Assembly: GCF_900106035.1 (NCBI RefSeq)
Contig: NZ_FNUC01000004.1
Location: forward strand, 2,728,001-2,792,000
Reading direction: 5' to 3'
DNA from: Jiangella alba
GTDB taxonomy: Bacteria > Actinomycetota > Actinomycetes > Jiangellales > Jiangellaceae
Length of the DNA stretch: 64,000 nt
Shown here: piece after piece, positions 8,479 to 16,512 of the stretch
How positions within the stretch are numbered: the first letter of the stretch is position 1
Layout of the letters: each line of letters opens with the position of its first letter
The notes under the pieces: model-generated
Told to the model about the DNA's origin: nothing
The model's database searches: none
Seen by the model: the letters and a program-made list of their open reading frames with translations, nothing else
Program-made: the position numbers and the translations under genes

Positions 8479-10148
8479 CCGGCACCGCGCCCACGACCAG
8501 CCCGTTCCGCCAGCCCAAGGCCGTCTACGCCGTCGCGTTCGCCTGCGTCGTGTCGTTCATGGGCATCGGCCTGGTCGACCCGATCCTGCCGGCCATCTCC
8601 AGCGACCTGGACGCCACGCCGAGCCAGGTGACGCTGCTGTTCACCAGCTACCTCGTGGTCACGGCGGTGGCGATGCTGGTGACGAACTGGGTGTCCAGCC
8701 GCATCGGCGCGAAGCGGACGCTGATCGCCGGGCTCGCGCTCATCGTGGTGTTCGCGGCGCTGGCCGGGGCGTCGGACAGCATCGGCGGCATCGTCGGGTT
8801 CCGGGCCGGCTGGGGCGTCGGCAACGCGCTGTTCATCGCGACGTCGCTGGCGGTCATCGTCGCGTCGGCCAGCGGCGGGTTCGTCGGCGCGATCGTGCTG
8901 TACGAGTCGGCGCTCGGCCTGGGCATCGCCGTCGGCCCGCTGCTGGGCGGCGTGCTCGGCGAGATCAGCTGGCGCGGCCCGTTCTTCGGCGTCGCCGCGC
9001 TGATGAGCATCGCGCTGATCGCCACCGCCGTCCTCGTCGAGCCGCAGCCGCTGCCGGCCCGGAGGACCGGCCTGCTCGAACCGCTGCGGGCGCTGCGGCA
9101 CCGAGGTCTGCTGGTGATGTCGCTGACGGCGCTCTGTTACAACTGGGCGTTCTTCACCGTGCTGGGCTACGCGCCGTTCCCGATGGGGCTGGGCGCCATC
9201 GAACTGGGCCTGGTGTTCACCGGCTGGGGCCTGCTGGTGGCGATCTTCTCGGTGGCCGGCGCGCCGTGGCTGCAGCGGCGGCTCGGCATCGCCCGCACCC
9301 TGTACACGAACCTCGCCTGCTTCGCCGTCGTCGTGCTGGTCATCGCGATCTGGACGGACCACGTGCCGGTGCTGGTGACGGCGGTCGTCGTGGCCGGCGT
9401 GTTCATCGGCATCAACAACACGGTGACGACGCAGGCGGTGATGACGGTGTCACCGGTGGAGCGGCCGGTGGCGTCGGCGGCGTACGGCTTCGTCCGGTTC
9501 ATCGGCGGCGGGCTGGCGCCGTTCGCCGCGGGCAAGCTGGTCGAGGCGACGAACGTGCACGTGCCGTTCTACCTGGCCGCCGGTGTGCTGGTGCTGGGCA
9601 TCGCGATCCTGACGACGGCGCGCGACGCGCTCGCGGCCGCGGAGCGGGTCCAGGCCGGCGAGACGGCTCCGGCGGCGGCGCCGCGGCTGGAGACCGTCGG
9701 CCCCGAGGTGCCCGAGCCCGGCGGCGTCATCGTCGCGGCCGTGGCCGGGACGGACGGCGCCGAGGTCGCCCGCGTGGCCGCCCGGCTGGCCACCCTGAAC
9801 GGGCGCACCGTCGACGTGCTGCACGCGCAGGAGTCGGTGGTGGCCGGCGACAGCGTCGCCGAGACCGAGGACGACGCGGCCGCGCGGGCCGCCGTCCGGC
9901 AGCGGCTGGACGAGGTCGCCGCGCTCGGCGTCCCGGCGGTCGGGCACGTGCTGCGCGGCGTCGACGGCCACGGTTCGGTCGGACGGCTGATCGCCGAGCA
10001 CGCCGGCCAAGTGGGCGCGCGGGCCATCGTCATCGGCACGCCCAGCCACGGCGGGCTGGCCGCGCTGATGGAGGCCAGCGCCAGTCAGGAGCTGTGGCGG
10101 CACGCCCGCTGCACCATCGTGATCGTCAACGACGACTCACGGGTGTGA
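8475..10148 (+). CDS. MFS transporter fused to a C-terminal universal stress (Usp) domain
   Basis: Residues 1 to about 385 form a drug:H+ antiporter-like MFS permease (FACVVSFMGIGLVDPILPAI in helix 1, RFIGGGLAPFAAGKLVEATN in helix 11). After an Ala/Glu/Pro-rich linker, residues of about 415-555 form a Usp fold: VIVAAVAGTDGAEVARVAA, VLHAQESV, and ARAIVIGTPSHGG, ending CTIVIVND. The G-(2)-G-(9)-G(S/T) ATP-binding signature is only partly met. Known Usp domains sense nucleotides or stress, so a cytosolic regulatory tail on the transporter is inferred. It is translationally coupled to the MarR gene. Confidence 0.85.
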   Translation: MTGTAPTTSPFRQPKAVYAVAFACVVSFMGIGLVDPILPAISSDLDATPSQVTLLFTSYLVVTAVAMLVTNWVSSRIGAKRTLIAGLALIVVFAALAGASDSIGGIVGFRAGWGVGNALFIATSLAVIVASASGGFVGAIVLYESALGLGIAVGPLLGGVLGEISWRGPFFGVAALMSIALIATAVLVEPQPLPARRTGLLEPLRALRHRGLLVMSLTALCYNWAFFTVLGYAPFPMGLGAIELGLVFTGWGLLVAIFSVAGAPWLQRRLGIARTLYTNLACFAVVVLVIAIWTDHVPVLVTAVVVAGVFIGINNTVTTQAVMTVSPVERPVASAAYGFVRFIGGGLAPFAAGKLVEATNVHVPFYLAAGVLVLGIAILTTARDALAAAERVQAGETAPAAAPRLETVGPEVPEPGGVIVAAVAGTDGAEVARVAARLATLNGRTVDVLHAQESVVAGDSVAETEDDAAARAAVRQRLDEVAALGVPAVGHVLRGVDGHGSVGRLIAEHAGQVGARAIVIGTPSHGGLAALMEASASQELWRHARCTIVIVNDDSRV

Positions 10149-10439
10149 CGGCGCCGGCTCCTGGCCCTCGATCTCGAAGGTGAGCTCGTCGGCGTAGCAG
10201 TACCACCAGTCCTCGCCCGGCTCGAACGACCGGATGATCGGGTGGTCGGGGTGTTCGTTCGCGTGCGCCGTGGCGTGCTTGCCCGGCGAGCTGTTGCAGC
10301 AGCCCACGTGCCCACAGGCCATGCACATGCGCAGGTGCACCCAGCGGCCGCCGACGCGCAGGCACTCTTCGCAGCCGGTGCCCGACGGCGTCACCTCGGC
10401 GACGGTGTCCAGGTGGGTGCAGGTCCTCATGGCGGTCAT
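10137..10439 (-). CDS. UBP-type zinc finger protein
   Basis: This 100-residue protein has the ZnF-UBP pattern: CTHLD, then GCEECLRVGGRWVHLRMCMACGHVGCC, then HATAHANEHPDHPII and WWYCYAD, with paired Cys/His ligands. In eukaryotes the fold binds the ubiquitin C-terminus. In actinobacteria it is a stand-alone small protein of unknown role, often beside redox or resistance genes. The ATG at 10439 overlaps the stop of the phosphotransferase gene (ATGA). The 3' end overlaps the convergent MFS-Usp gene by 12 bases. Confidence 0.85.
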   Translation of the reverse strand: MTAMRTCTHLDTVAEVTPSGTGCEECLRVGGRWVHLRMCMACGHVGCCNSSPGKHATAHANEHPDHPIIRSFEPGEDWWYCYADELTFEIEGQEPAPSHP

Positions 10440-11542
10440 GCTCTCACGGCGGCGAGCCCGGCCAGGCCGGCGCCGGCCAGCTCGGCCCGGACGACGGAGA
10501 GGGCGAACTCGCGGCCGGCGCGGTCGCCGGCCGGGTCGAGCAGTTCGGCCGCGAACTCGGTGAGATCGCCCAGCGCGCGGACCGCCCGGTAGTAGGCCAG
10601 TCGGTCCGGGTCGGCGTCGACCGGGCCGTAGCCGGCTTCGAACCAGCCCAGCTCGCGCTCGCCGACCGGCGCGTACCCCGGCAGCCCGCCGACGACGAAC
10701 ATCAGGTCGCGCTCCGGCGGGGCCAGCGTGGCGTCGTCCCAGTCGATCAGCCAGACGTCGGCGTTCGGCGCGTTGTCGGTGCCCGCCCGTAGGGTGGGCC
10801 CCACCCGGGCCGGGAGGGGTCGACTTACCACGGCGCGACGCGGCGGGAGCAGCACGTTGCCCAGGTGGCAGTCGGTGTGACAGACCACCGCTCGGGCCGT
10901 ACGGTCGCGCAGCCGGGCGCCCAGCACGGCCGCCCGCGCCGTCAGCGCGCCGAGCAGCTCCGCGCCGTCGCGCCACGCCTCGGCCAGGCCGTGCACGAGG
11001 TCGTCGCCGCCCACGGCCGGCCCGGCGCCCACGGCCGGCCCGCCGCCCCCGACCGGCCCGGCGCCCACGGCCGGCCCGCCGCCCCCGGCCAGCCGCGCGG
11101 TCACGTCCGCCGTCGCCGTCAGCACCGCGTCGGGCCGGTGCTCCTCGACCGGCAGCTGCCGCGCGACGGCGTCGTCCGGCGGCACCGTGTGCACCCGCGC
11201 GAGCAGCGCGCCGAACGCCGTCCACTGCTCCGGCGTCAGCTCGACGTCGACCGCCCGCGCGTCGCCCACCCACGGCTGCACCGACAGCCGCCGCCCGCCG
11301 CGCTCGGACCAGAGCGCGCCGTCCAGCGTCCGGACCGGCGCCGGGACGCCACCGACGCCCAGTTCGGCCAGCCGCGACGGCAGCAGCAGGCCGGCCGCCG
11401 ACCCGCCGCCGGTCCACTTCACCGCGTAGAACGCGCTGCCCGCCCGCACCCTCCAGACCGCGGCCGCCGCGTCGGCCCCGTGACCGATCGGCGTCACCTC
11501 GTCGGCCACGATGCCGAAGTCGGCGTGGAGCCAGTCACGCAT
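10436..11542 (-). CDS. APH-like phosphotransferase carrying an in-frame repeat insert
   Basis: This 368-residue aminoglycoside phosphotransferase-fold kinase has a catalytic loop HTDCHLGN at 222-229 and a metal-binding IDWDD at 266-270. The family usually has about ten residues between these, whereas here residues of about 236-257 are extra and are encoded by a copy of the interspersed repeat at 10773-10835. A second oddity is a Gly/Pro/Ala-rich 12-residue tandem repeat at about 154-178. It lies in the operon OsmC, kinase, UBP finger, overlapping both neighbours. The substrate is unknown and drug resistance should not be assumed. Confidence 0.82.
   Translation of the reverse strand: MRDWLHADFGIVADEVTPIGHGADAAAAVWRVRAGSAFYAVKWTGGGSAAGLLLPSRLAELGVGGVPAPVRTLDGALWSERGGRRLSVQPWVGDARAVDVELTPEQWTAFGALLARVHTVPPDDAVARQLPVEEHRPDAVLTATADVTARLAGGGGPAVGAGPVGGGGPAVGAGPAVGGDDLVHGLAEAWRDGAELLGALTARAAVLGARLRDRTARAVVCHTDCHLGNVLLPPRRAVVSRPLPARVGPTLRAGTDNAPNADVWLIDWDDATLAPPERDLMFVVGGLPGYAPVGERELGWFEAGYGPVDADPDRLAYYRAVRALGDLTEFAAELLDPAGDRAGREFALSVVRAELAGAGLAGLAAVRA
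10773..10835. repeat. Diverged copy of the interspersed repeat inside a coding gene
   Basis: This 63-bp segment shares the blocks tcggtgcc, cgtagg, cccacccgg and ccacggcg with the copies at 5254-5313 and 5429-5488, in the same plus-strand orientation. Locally it forms a GGGTGG/CCACCC hairpin. It is read in frame on the minus strand as about 21 residues of the phosphotransferase. Confidence 0.7.
11017..11088. repeat. 36-bp tandem repeat, two copies, inside the phosphotransferase gene
   Basis: Units at 11017-11052 and 11053-11088 differ at one base. A 36-bp unit keeps the reading frame and encodes a 12-residue Gly/Ala/Pro/Val repeat in a surface loop of the kinase. Such units are prone to slippage, so copy number may vary among strains. 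Confidence 0.8.
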
Positions 11543-12009
11543 CACGCGGCCGTCACCGTGGGCTCGTGCCGCACCGGCATCCGCACCGACGACGCGAGGA
11601 AGCACAGCTCGTGCGCCCGCGCGTGCAGCGCGACGGCCTGGTCGACCATCGAGGCGTCGGCGACGGTGACGACCGGGCGCAGCACGATCTCGGTGAACGC
11701 GCCGCCGCCGTCCGCCGTCGTCTCCATGGTGCCGCCGGCGGTGTCCTCGTAGCCCGTGACGACCACGCCGGCCGCCGCGCACAGGTGCAGGTACTGCAGC
11801 AGGTGGCACTCCGAGAGCGCCGCGACGAACAGCAGTTCCGGGTTCCAGCGGTCCGCCTCGCCGCGGAACGCCGGGTCCGAGCTGGCCGCCAGCACCGGCC
11901 GGCCCTCGGCGGCGACGTCGTGCGCGCGGGAGTAGCCGCGGTACGAGGCGGTGCCGTCGCCCAGGTTGCCGGTCCAGCGGACCGTCGTCGTGTACTGGTG
12001 CCTCGTCAT
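11542..12009 (-). CDS. OsmC family protein
   Basis: This 155-residue OsmC/Ohr-fold protein starts MTRHQYTTTVRWTGN. The motif NPELLFVAALSECHLLQYLHLC contains the helix with the family's reactive cysteine (ECH), and a second cysteine sits in ARAHELCFLASS. Ohr-type proteins reduce organic hydroperoxides through two such cysteines, so peroxide detoxification is likely, though many OsmC proteins are uncharacterised. The stop overlaps the start of the phosphotransferase by one base (TGATG). It is divergent from the FabH-like gene. Confidence 0.88.
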   Translation of the reverse strand: MTRHQYTTTVRWTGNLGDGTASYRGYSRAHDVAAEGRPVLAASSDPAFRGEADRWNPELLFVAALSECHLLQYLHLCAAAGVVVTGYEDTAGGTMETTADGGGAFTEIVLRPVVTVADASMVDQAVALHARAHELCFLASSVRMPVRHEPTVTAA

Positions 12010-12042
12010 CGGCGCTCCTCCGTGGGTGGCTACGCTGCGAGC

Positions 12043-12981
12043 ATGACAGGCTCCCGAGTGGTCGCCGTCGGCCACCACCAGCCCGAGCGCGTGCTCACCA
12101 ACGCCGAGCTGGCCACCATGGTCGACACCAACGACGAGTGGATCCGTTCCCGCGTCGGCATCGAGACCCGCCGCATCGCCGCCGACGACGAGACCGTCGA
12201 CGCCATGGCCGCGAACGCCGCCGCGAAGGCGCTGGCCAACGCCGGGCTCGCGGCCACCGACATCGACTACCTCGTGGTCGCCACCTGCACCGCCATCGAC
12301 CGGTCGCCGAACATGGCCGCCCGGGTCGCCGCACGGCTGGGCATGACGACGCCGGCCGCCATCGACGTCAACACCGCCTGCTCCGGGTTCACCCACGCGC
12401 TGGCGACCGCCGACCACGCCATCCGCGCGGGCGCGGCGTCGAAGGCGCTGGTGATCGGGTCGGAGAAGCTGACCGACTTCACCGACTGGACCGACCGCTC
12501 GACCTGCGTGCTGGTCGGCGACGGCGCGGGCGCGGTCGTGCTGGTGGCCGCGGACGAGCCGGAGGTCGGGCCGGTGACGTGGGGCTCGGTGCCGGAGATG
12601 GCGAACGCCGTGCGCATCGAGGGCCGTCCCGGCACCTTCGGGCAGGAGGGCCAGGCGGTGTTCCGCTGGGCCACCACCGAACTGCCGCGCATCGCCCGGC
12701 AGGTGTGCGAGCGCAGCGGCATCGCGCCCGAGGACCTCGGCGGCGTCGTGCTGCACCAGGCCAACCTGCGCATCATCGAACCGCTGGCCAAGCGCCTGGG
12801 CGCGGTGAACGCGGTCGTCGCCCGCGACGTCGTCGAGTCCGGCAACACGTCGGCGGCGAGCATCCCGATCGCGTTGTCGAAGCTGGTGGAGCGGCGGGAG
12901 CTGCCGGTCGGCGCGCCGGTGCTGCTGTTCGGGTTCGGTGGCGGGCTGTCCTACGCCGGGCTGGTCATCCGCTGCCCGTGA
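12043..12981 (+). CDS. Beta-ketoacyl-ACP synthase III-like enzyme
   Basis: This 312-residue thiolase-fold enzyme has the complete FabH triad: Cys113 in NTACSGF, His238 in VLHQANLRI and Asn268 in ESGNTSAAS. FabH condenses acyl-CoA with malonyl-ACP to start fatty acid synthesis; the fold is also used in secondary metabolism. No fab genes (fabD, acpP, fabF) adjoin it, so this is probably an additional, pathway-specific copy. The ATG at 12043 has no Shine-Dalgarno but a TACGCT -10 at 12031-12036, six bases before it, suggesting a leaderless mRNA. Confidence 0.88.
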   Translation: MTGSRVVAVGHHQPERVLTNAELATMVDTNDEWIRSRVGIETRRIAADDETVDAMAANAAAKALANAGLAATDIDYLVVATCTAIDRSPNMAARVAARLGMTTPAAIDVNTACSGFTHALATADHAIRAGAASKALVIGSEKLTDFTDWTDRSTCVLVGDGAGAVVLVAADEPEVGPVTWGSVPEMANAVRIEGRPGTFGQEGQAVFRWATTELPRIARQVCERSGIAPEDLGGVVLHQANLRIIEPLAKRLGAVNAVVARDVVESGNTSAASIPIALSKLVERRELPVGAPVLLFGFGGGLSYAGLVIRCP

Positions 12982-13516
12982 CGGGGCGGTCCAGCCGGTA
13001 GACGTAGTGCAGCGGGTCGTCGACGGGGTTGTCGGGCTCCATCGGCCCTTCGGCGACCCGGCGGAACCCGGCCCGCTCCAGCGCTCGCCACGACCGCTCG
13101 TTCGCGGCGACGACGGCGACCAGCAGCGCGGGCACAGCGGGCTGCGTGCGCCAGGTGTCGTCGACGACGGCGCGGATGACCGCGGTGCCGACGCCGCGGC
13201 CGACGCGGCCGGGGTCGCCGACGAGGTAGTCGATGGTGGCGGTGCCCTCGGGGACGTCGGTGAGCGCGGCGAATTCGTCGCGGTACTCGGCGAAGTCGGC
13301 CAGCCGCGACCGCTGCACCAGCCCGATCGGCTCGCCGTCGTCGAGGGCCAGCAGGTCCTCGCCCGGCTCGGTGCCGTCGGCGGTGCCGCCGAAGTCGCGC
13401 TCGAGGTCGTCGGGGCCGGTGTCGTGGTTCCACCACCGGGCGACGTACGGCTGCTCGAGCCAGCGGCCCAGCAGCGGGAGGTCGGCCCGGGTGACCGGCC
13501 GGAACGTGAACGTCAC
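12965..13516 (-). CDS. GNAT family N-acetyltransferase, AAC(6')-like
   Basis: This 183-residue acetyltransferase starts VTFTFRPVTRADLPLLGRWL. The acetyl-CoA loop is the motif GDPGRVGRGVGTAVI, preceded by the strand TATIDYLVGD, and a C-terminal ERSWRALERAGFRRV completes the fold. The order resembles aminoglycoside 6'-N-acetyltransferase and siderophore acetyltransferase relatives; the substrate is not established. The GTG at 13516 overlaps the stop of the MarR gene upstream (GTGA), so the two form an operon. The 3' end overlaps the FabH-like gene by 17 bases. Confidence 0.85.
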   Translation of the reverse strand: MTFTFRPVTRADLPLLGRWLEQPYVARWWNHDTGPDDLERDFGGTADGTEPGEDLLALDDGEPIGLVQRSRLADFAEYRDEFAALTDVPEGTATIDYLVGDPGRVGRGVGTAVIRAVVDDTWRTQPAVPALLVAVVAANERSWRALERAGFRRVAEGPMEPDNPVDDPLHYVYRLDRPVTGSG

Positions 13517-13980
13517 GAGCGCAGCCAGGCCGTCGACCAGGCGTCGTCGGCGCACCGGTCGCGCAGCGCGGCGAGCGACCGGAGCATGGTGTCGCGGTCG
13601 TCGCCCGGCCCGAGCGCCGCCAGCAGGTCGTCGGTGCCGGCCCGCAGATCGCGTGCGACGGCCCGGGCCAGCCGGCGCCCGGCCGCCGTGACCTCGATGC
13701 GGTTCGAGCGCCGGTCGAGATCGTCGACGCGGCGGAACAGCAGCGCCCGCCGTTCGAGGTCGTCGAGGTCGGCGACGATGCGGTTGCGGTCGTAGCCGAT
13801 AGCGCCGACGATCTCGCGTTGCGTGCGGCCCGGTGGTTCGGCGGCGGCCCGCAGGACGGCGCACTGCCAGGAGGTCATGCCGTGGCGCCGCGCGACGGAG
13901 GACTCCAACGCTGCGAGCGCTTTGGCGAGTGGTAGCACCAGGCCGGCGAGGTCTTGGCCGGCCGTGCGCGTAACGGCCAT
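13513..13980 (-). CDS. MarR family transcriptional regulator
   Basis: This 155-residue protein has the MarR winged-helix core: MTSWQCAVLRAAAE, REIVGAIGYDRNRIVADLDDLERRALL, then the wing VDDLDRRSNRIEVTAAGRR. It is expected to regulate itself and the acetyltransferase it overlaps. A TACGCT -10 (minus strand, 13992-13987) lies six bases before the ATG at 13980, again consistent with a leaderless transcript. Confidence 0.88.
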   Translation of the reverse strand: MAVTRTAGQDLAGLVLPLAKALAALESSVARRHGMTSWQCAVLRAAAEPPGRTQREIVGAIGYDRNRIVADLDDLERRALLFRRVDDLDRRSNRIEVTAAGRRLARAVARDLRAGTDDLLAALGPGDDRDTMLRSLAALRDRCADDAWSTAWLRS

Positions 13981-14032
13981 CACCCCAGCGTAGAGGAGGG
14001 GTCGGAGAGATGACCTGACCTGCGGGTCCGCC

Positions 14033-14221
14033 TCAGAACTGGTCGCCGGGCCGTACCGTCGACCCGGTGACCCGCAGCCCGTACTGGTCGATGACGTGGC
14101 ACGCATGGCCCTTCTCGTCCGCGTGCGTGCGCGCGGCGTTCTCGGCGGTCGAGTAGCGGGAGAAGTCGCGGCTGGTCCACGGGCAGTCGGGACAGTGAGC
14201 ACGATAACGAGCGGCGTCCAC
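14033..14221 (-). CDS. Small protein with CxxC and HxxxxxH, function unknown
   Basis: This 62-residue soluble protein starts VDAARYRAHCPDCPWTSRDF. The CPDC knuckle and a later HADEKGHACH resemble a small Zn-binding finger, and the intervening helix (YSTAENAARTHA) fits a C2H2-like fold. I do not recognise a named family. The GTG at 14221 has a TAACGT -10 at 14235-14230, eight bases upstream. Codon use is like its neighbours, which supports a real gene. Confidence 0.7.
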   Translation of the reverse strand: MDAARYRAHCPDCPWTSRDFSRYSTAENAARTHADEKGHACHVIDQYGLRVTGSTVRPGDQF

Positions 14222-14390
14222 GCATCAAGACGTTAGCGGCGGCGGCGCGACCTCGCGCGCGGAACGGCTCAATGGGTGAGACGACGTTTTCGTTCCGCCG
14301 GCGTTCTGCCCGCGACGGCGCCATCGACCGCCTGGGCCCGGACTCGCCCTAGGGTGTCGGTGCGAGACCGCCGGAGAACAGGAGCGTGCC

Positions 14391-15056
14391 GTGCTCGATC
14401 CCGCCGCCGACGAGACACCAGTCGCCCCTGCCCGGGAGCCGGCGCCGGTCCCCGTCCGGGCGCAGCTCCTGTCCACGGAGCACTGGAGCCTGCTGGCCAC
14501 CCGCAACCTGGCGTGGAGCGAGAGCTTCAGCCGGGCCACCTGGTTCCTCACGGTGGTGTCGGCGACGGTGGTCGCGCTCGCGCTGGTCGCCGACAGCACC
14601 GACTTCGGCCCGGGCTTCCGCCTGTTCGCGCTGGTGCTGATGCCGCTGCTGGTCGTCATCGGCGTCGCCACCGTCGTCCGGTTGGTCCAGCTCAACAGCG
14701 AGGACGTTGAGCTGGTCGCCGGCATGAACCGGCTGCGCCGGGGCTACCTCGACCTGGCGCCGGAGCTCGAGCAGTACTTCGTCACCGGTCATCGTGAGGA
14801 CACCGCCGGGCTCATGCAGACCTACGGCGTGCGCCGCTCCCGCGTTCCGGCCGGGCAATACCTGTCCAGCATCGCGCTGCTGGTCAGCGTCATCGTGGCG
14901 GTGCTGATCGGCGCGCTGGCCGGGCTCGTCGGCGCCGCGTTCGGAGCCGGCATCGAGGTCGCTCTCGGCGTGGGCCTCGCCGGCGGCCTCGCCGCGCTGG
15001 TCGTCCTGGTACGGCTGGTCGTCCGACAGGTCAATCGGACGTGGGACCGCCGCTGA
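14391..15056 (+). CDS. Four-helix membrane protein, function unknown
   Basis: This 221-residue protein has an acidic Pro-rich N-terminus, two membrane helices at about 50-100 (TWFLTVVSATVVALALVA and FALVLMPLLVVIGVATVVRL), a central soluble segment (VAGMNRLRRGYLDLAPELEQYF) and two more helices near the C-terminus. It looks like an uncharacterised actinobacterial integral membrane protein. The GTG start has AGGAG eight bases upstream, and TAGGGT at 14350-14355 is a plausible -10. It overlaps the convergent permease gene by 26 bases. Confidence 0.8.
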   Translation: MLDPAADETPVAPAREPAPVPVRAQLLSTEHWSLLATRNLAWSESFSRATWFLTVVSATVVALALVADSTDFGPGFRLFALVLMPLLVVIGVATVVRLVQLNSEDVELVAGMNRLRRGYLDLAPELEQYFVTGHREDTAGLMQTYGVRRSRVPAGQYLSSIALLVSVIVAVLIGALAGLVGAAFGAGIEVALGVGLAGGLAALVVLVRLVVRQVNRTWDRR

Positions 15057-16512
15057 ACCGCACCCGCCGCACGGCCACGGCGGCGGACACCAGGGCGACG
15101 GCGACGGCGGCGGCCGCCAGCGCGGGGGCCAGCCACAGGCCGCCGTCGGGGACGAGGCCCTCGCCGCGCGCCCAGGAGAACGGCACGACGGTGGGGATCG
15201 CGGCCAGCACCCCGAGTCCGGCGCCCAGCGCGCCCGTCACCAGCGCCTCGACGACCACGGACGCGCGCACCGTGCGGGGCCGCGCGCCGACCAGCCAGAG
15301 CCGCCGCAGCTCGGCCCGGCGATGTGCCACCGCGGCCGCCCAGGCGTTGACGACCATGATGGTGGCGAACAGCGAGATCATCACCACGACCACGACGTTG
15401 AGCAGGGCGGTCACGTCGTCGGCGCCACCCGTGCCGGCCATGCTGCGGGCGTCGACGTCGACCAGCATCAGGGTGCCCACCGAGGCGCCGGTCAGCACGA
15501 TCACGGGTGCCAGTGTGGCGCTGAGCAGCGGCGAGCGGCGGGCCGCGTTCGACAGCGCCAGCTCGGCCGCCGCGCCGCGGCCGCGGAACAGCCCGGCGAA
15601 GCGACGCAGCAGCGCCGGCGCGGCCACCGCCAGCCCGATGCTGACCAGTACGCAGGCGTTGCCGGCCGTCATCATCGCGTCGTAGGGGTCGTCCGAGTGG
15701 GCGGTGACGGTCATCGTCACGACGCCGAAGCCCGCGCCGTACAGCACCAGCGCCGCGGCGAGGATGAGCCGCCAGCGCGGCAGCCGGGCGGAACCCGCCG
15801 GCTCGGACCGCGCCTCGCGCACCGGGGCGCGGCTGGCCCGGGCGACGGCGAGCGAGGCGGCCAGCCGGGTCACGAGGACGACGGCGACGACGGTGGCCAG
15901 CAGCGGGATGGCGCCGGCCCGGAACCGGACGTCGTCGCCCAGCACGCCGCCGGAGCGCAGCGCGTCCAGCAGCGCCCGCGCACCGAACCACGCCGGCACG
16001 GCGCCGAGCGCGGCCGCGACCGTGGCCATGACCAGGGTCTCGCCGCGCACCAGGGCGCGGACCTGCCCGCCGGCCGCGCCGATGGTGCGCAGCAGCACGA
16101 TCTCGTCGGTGCGCTGCCGGACCGTGATGCCGATGGTGGACGCCAGCGAGTAGAGGACGATCAGCAGCCCCCAGCCGCCGACCACGCCGCCCATGACGAG
16201 CAGCGCCAGCTGGTCGTCGCCGCTGGTGTGCAGCGCGGTCTCGATCAGCGCGGCGAACGGCCCGATGACCGCCGTGCTGAGGAACACCGTCAGCGCCGCG
16301 GCCAGGAACGCCGCCGGACGGTGCCGCAGCGACGGCCGCGCCAGCCAGCCGACCCGGCCCACCCGGCCGGCGCCGGGACCACCCGCGCGCCCGGCCACCG
16401 GACGGCCGCCCGAGGGGCGGGTGCCCGAGGGACGGGTGCCCGCCGGCGGACGCCCCGCGGCCGCCCGCCGGGCCCGCTTGCTGGGCCGGTTCGCCGTGCG
16501 CGCCGCGTTCAT
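15031..16512 (-). CDS. ABC transporter permease of the FtsX/MacB type
   Basis: This 493-residue permease has two FtsX-type halves. The first includes TVFLSTAVIGPFAALIETALH, a 60-residue soluble part, then QRTDEIVLLRTIGAAGGQVRALV, the typical cytoplasmic helix. The second has VAHRRAELRRLWLVGARPRTV. The N-terminal 55 residues are a low-complexity Arg/Pro/Gly tail with a short tandem repeat (GTRPS, GGRP). It pairs with the ATPase at 16509, overlapping by four bases, and likely forms an exporter or a regulated membrane complex. Its substrate is unknown. Confidence 0.88.
   Translation of the reverse strand: MNAARTANRPSKRARRAAAGRPPAGTRPSGTRPSGGRPVAGRAGGPGAGRVGRVGWLARPSLRHRPAAFLAAALTVFLSTAVIGPFAALIETALHTSGDDQLALLVMGGVVGGWGLLIVLYSLASTIGITVRQRTDEIVLLRTIGAAGGQVRALVRGETLVMATVAAALGAVPAWFGARALLDALRSGGVLGDDVRFRAGAIPLLATVVAVVLVTRLAASLAVARASRAPVREARSEPAGSARLPRWRLILAAALVLYGAGFGVVTMTVTAHSDDPYDAMMTAGNACVLVSIGLAVAAPALLRRFAGLFRGRGAAAELALSNAARRSPLLSATLAPVIVLTGASVGTLMLVDVDARSMAGTGGADDVTALLNVVVVVMISLFATIMVVNAWAAAVAHRRAELRRLWLVGARPRTVRASVVVEALVTGALGAGLGVLAAIPTVVPFSWARGEGLVPDGGLWLAPALAAAAVAVALVSAAVAVRRVRFSGGPTSD

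Noticed and set aside
10436-11542. Call as an aminoglycoside resistance gene
   Set aside because: The APH fold covers many kinases, and the OsmC/UBP neighbours and loop insert do not support a drug substrate.
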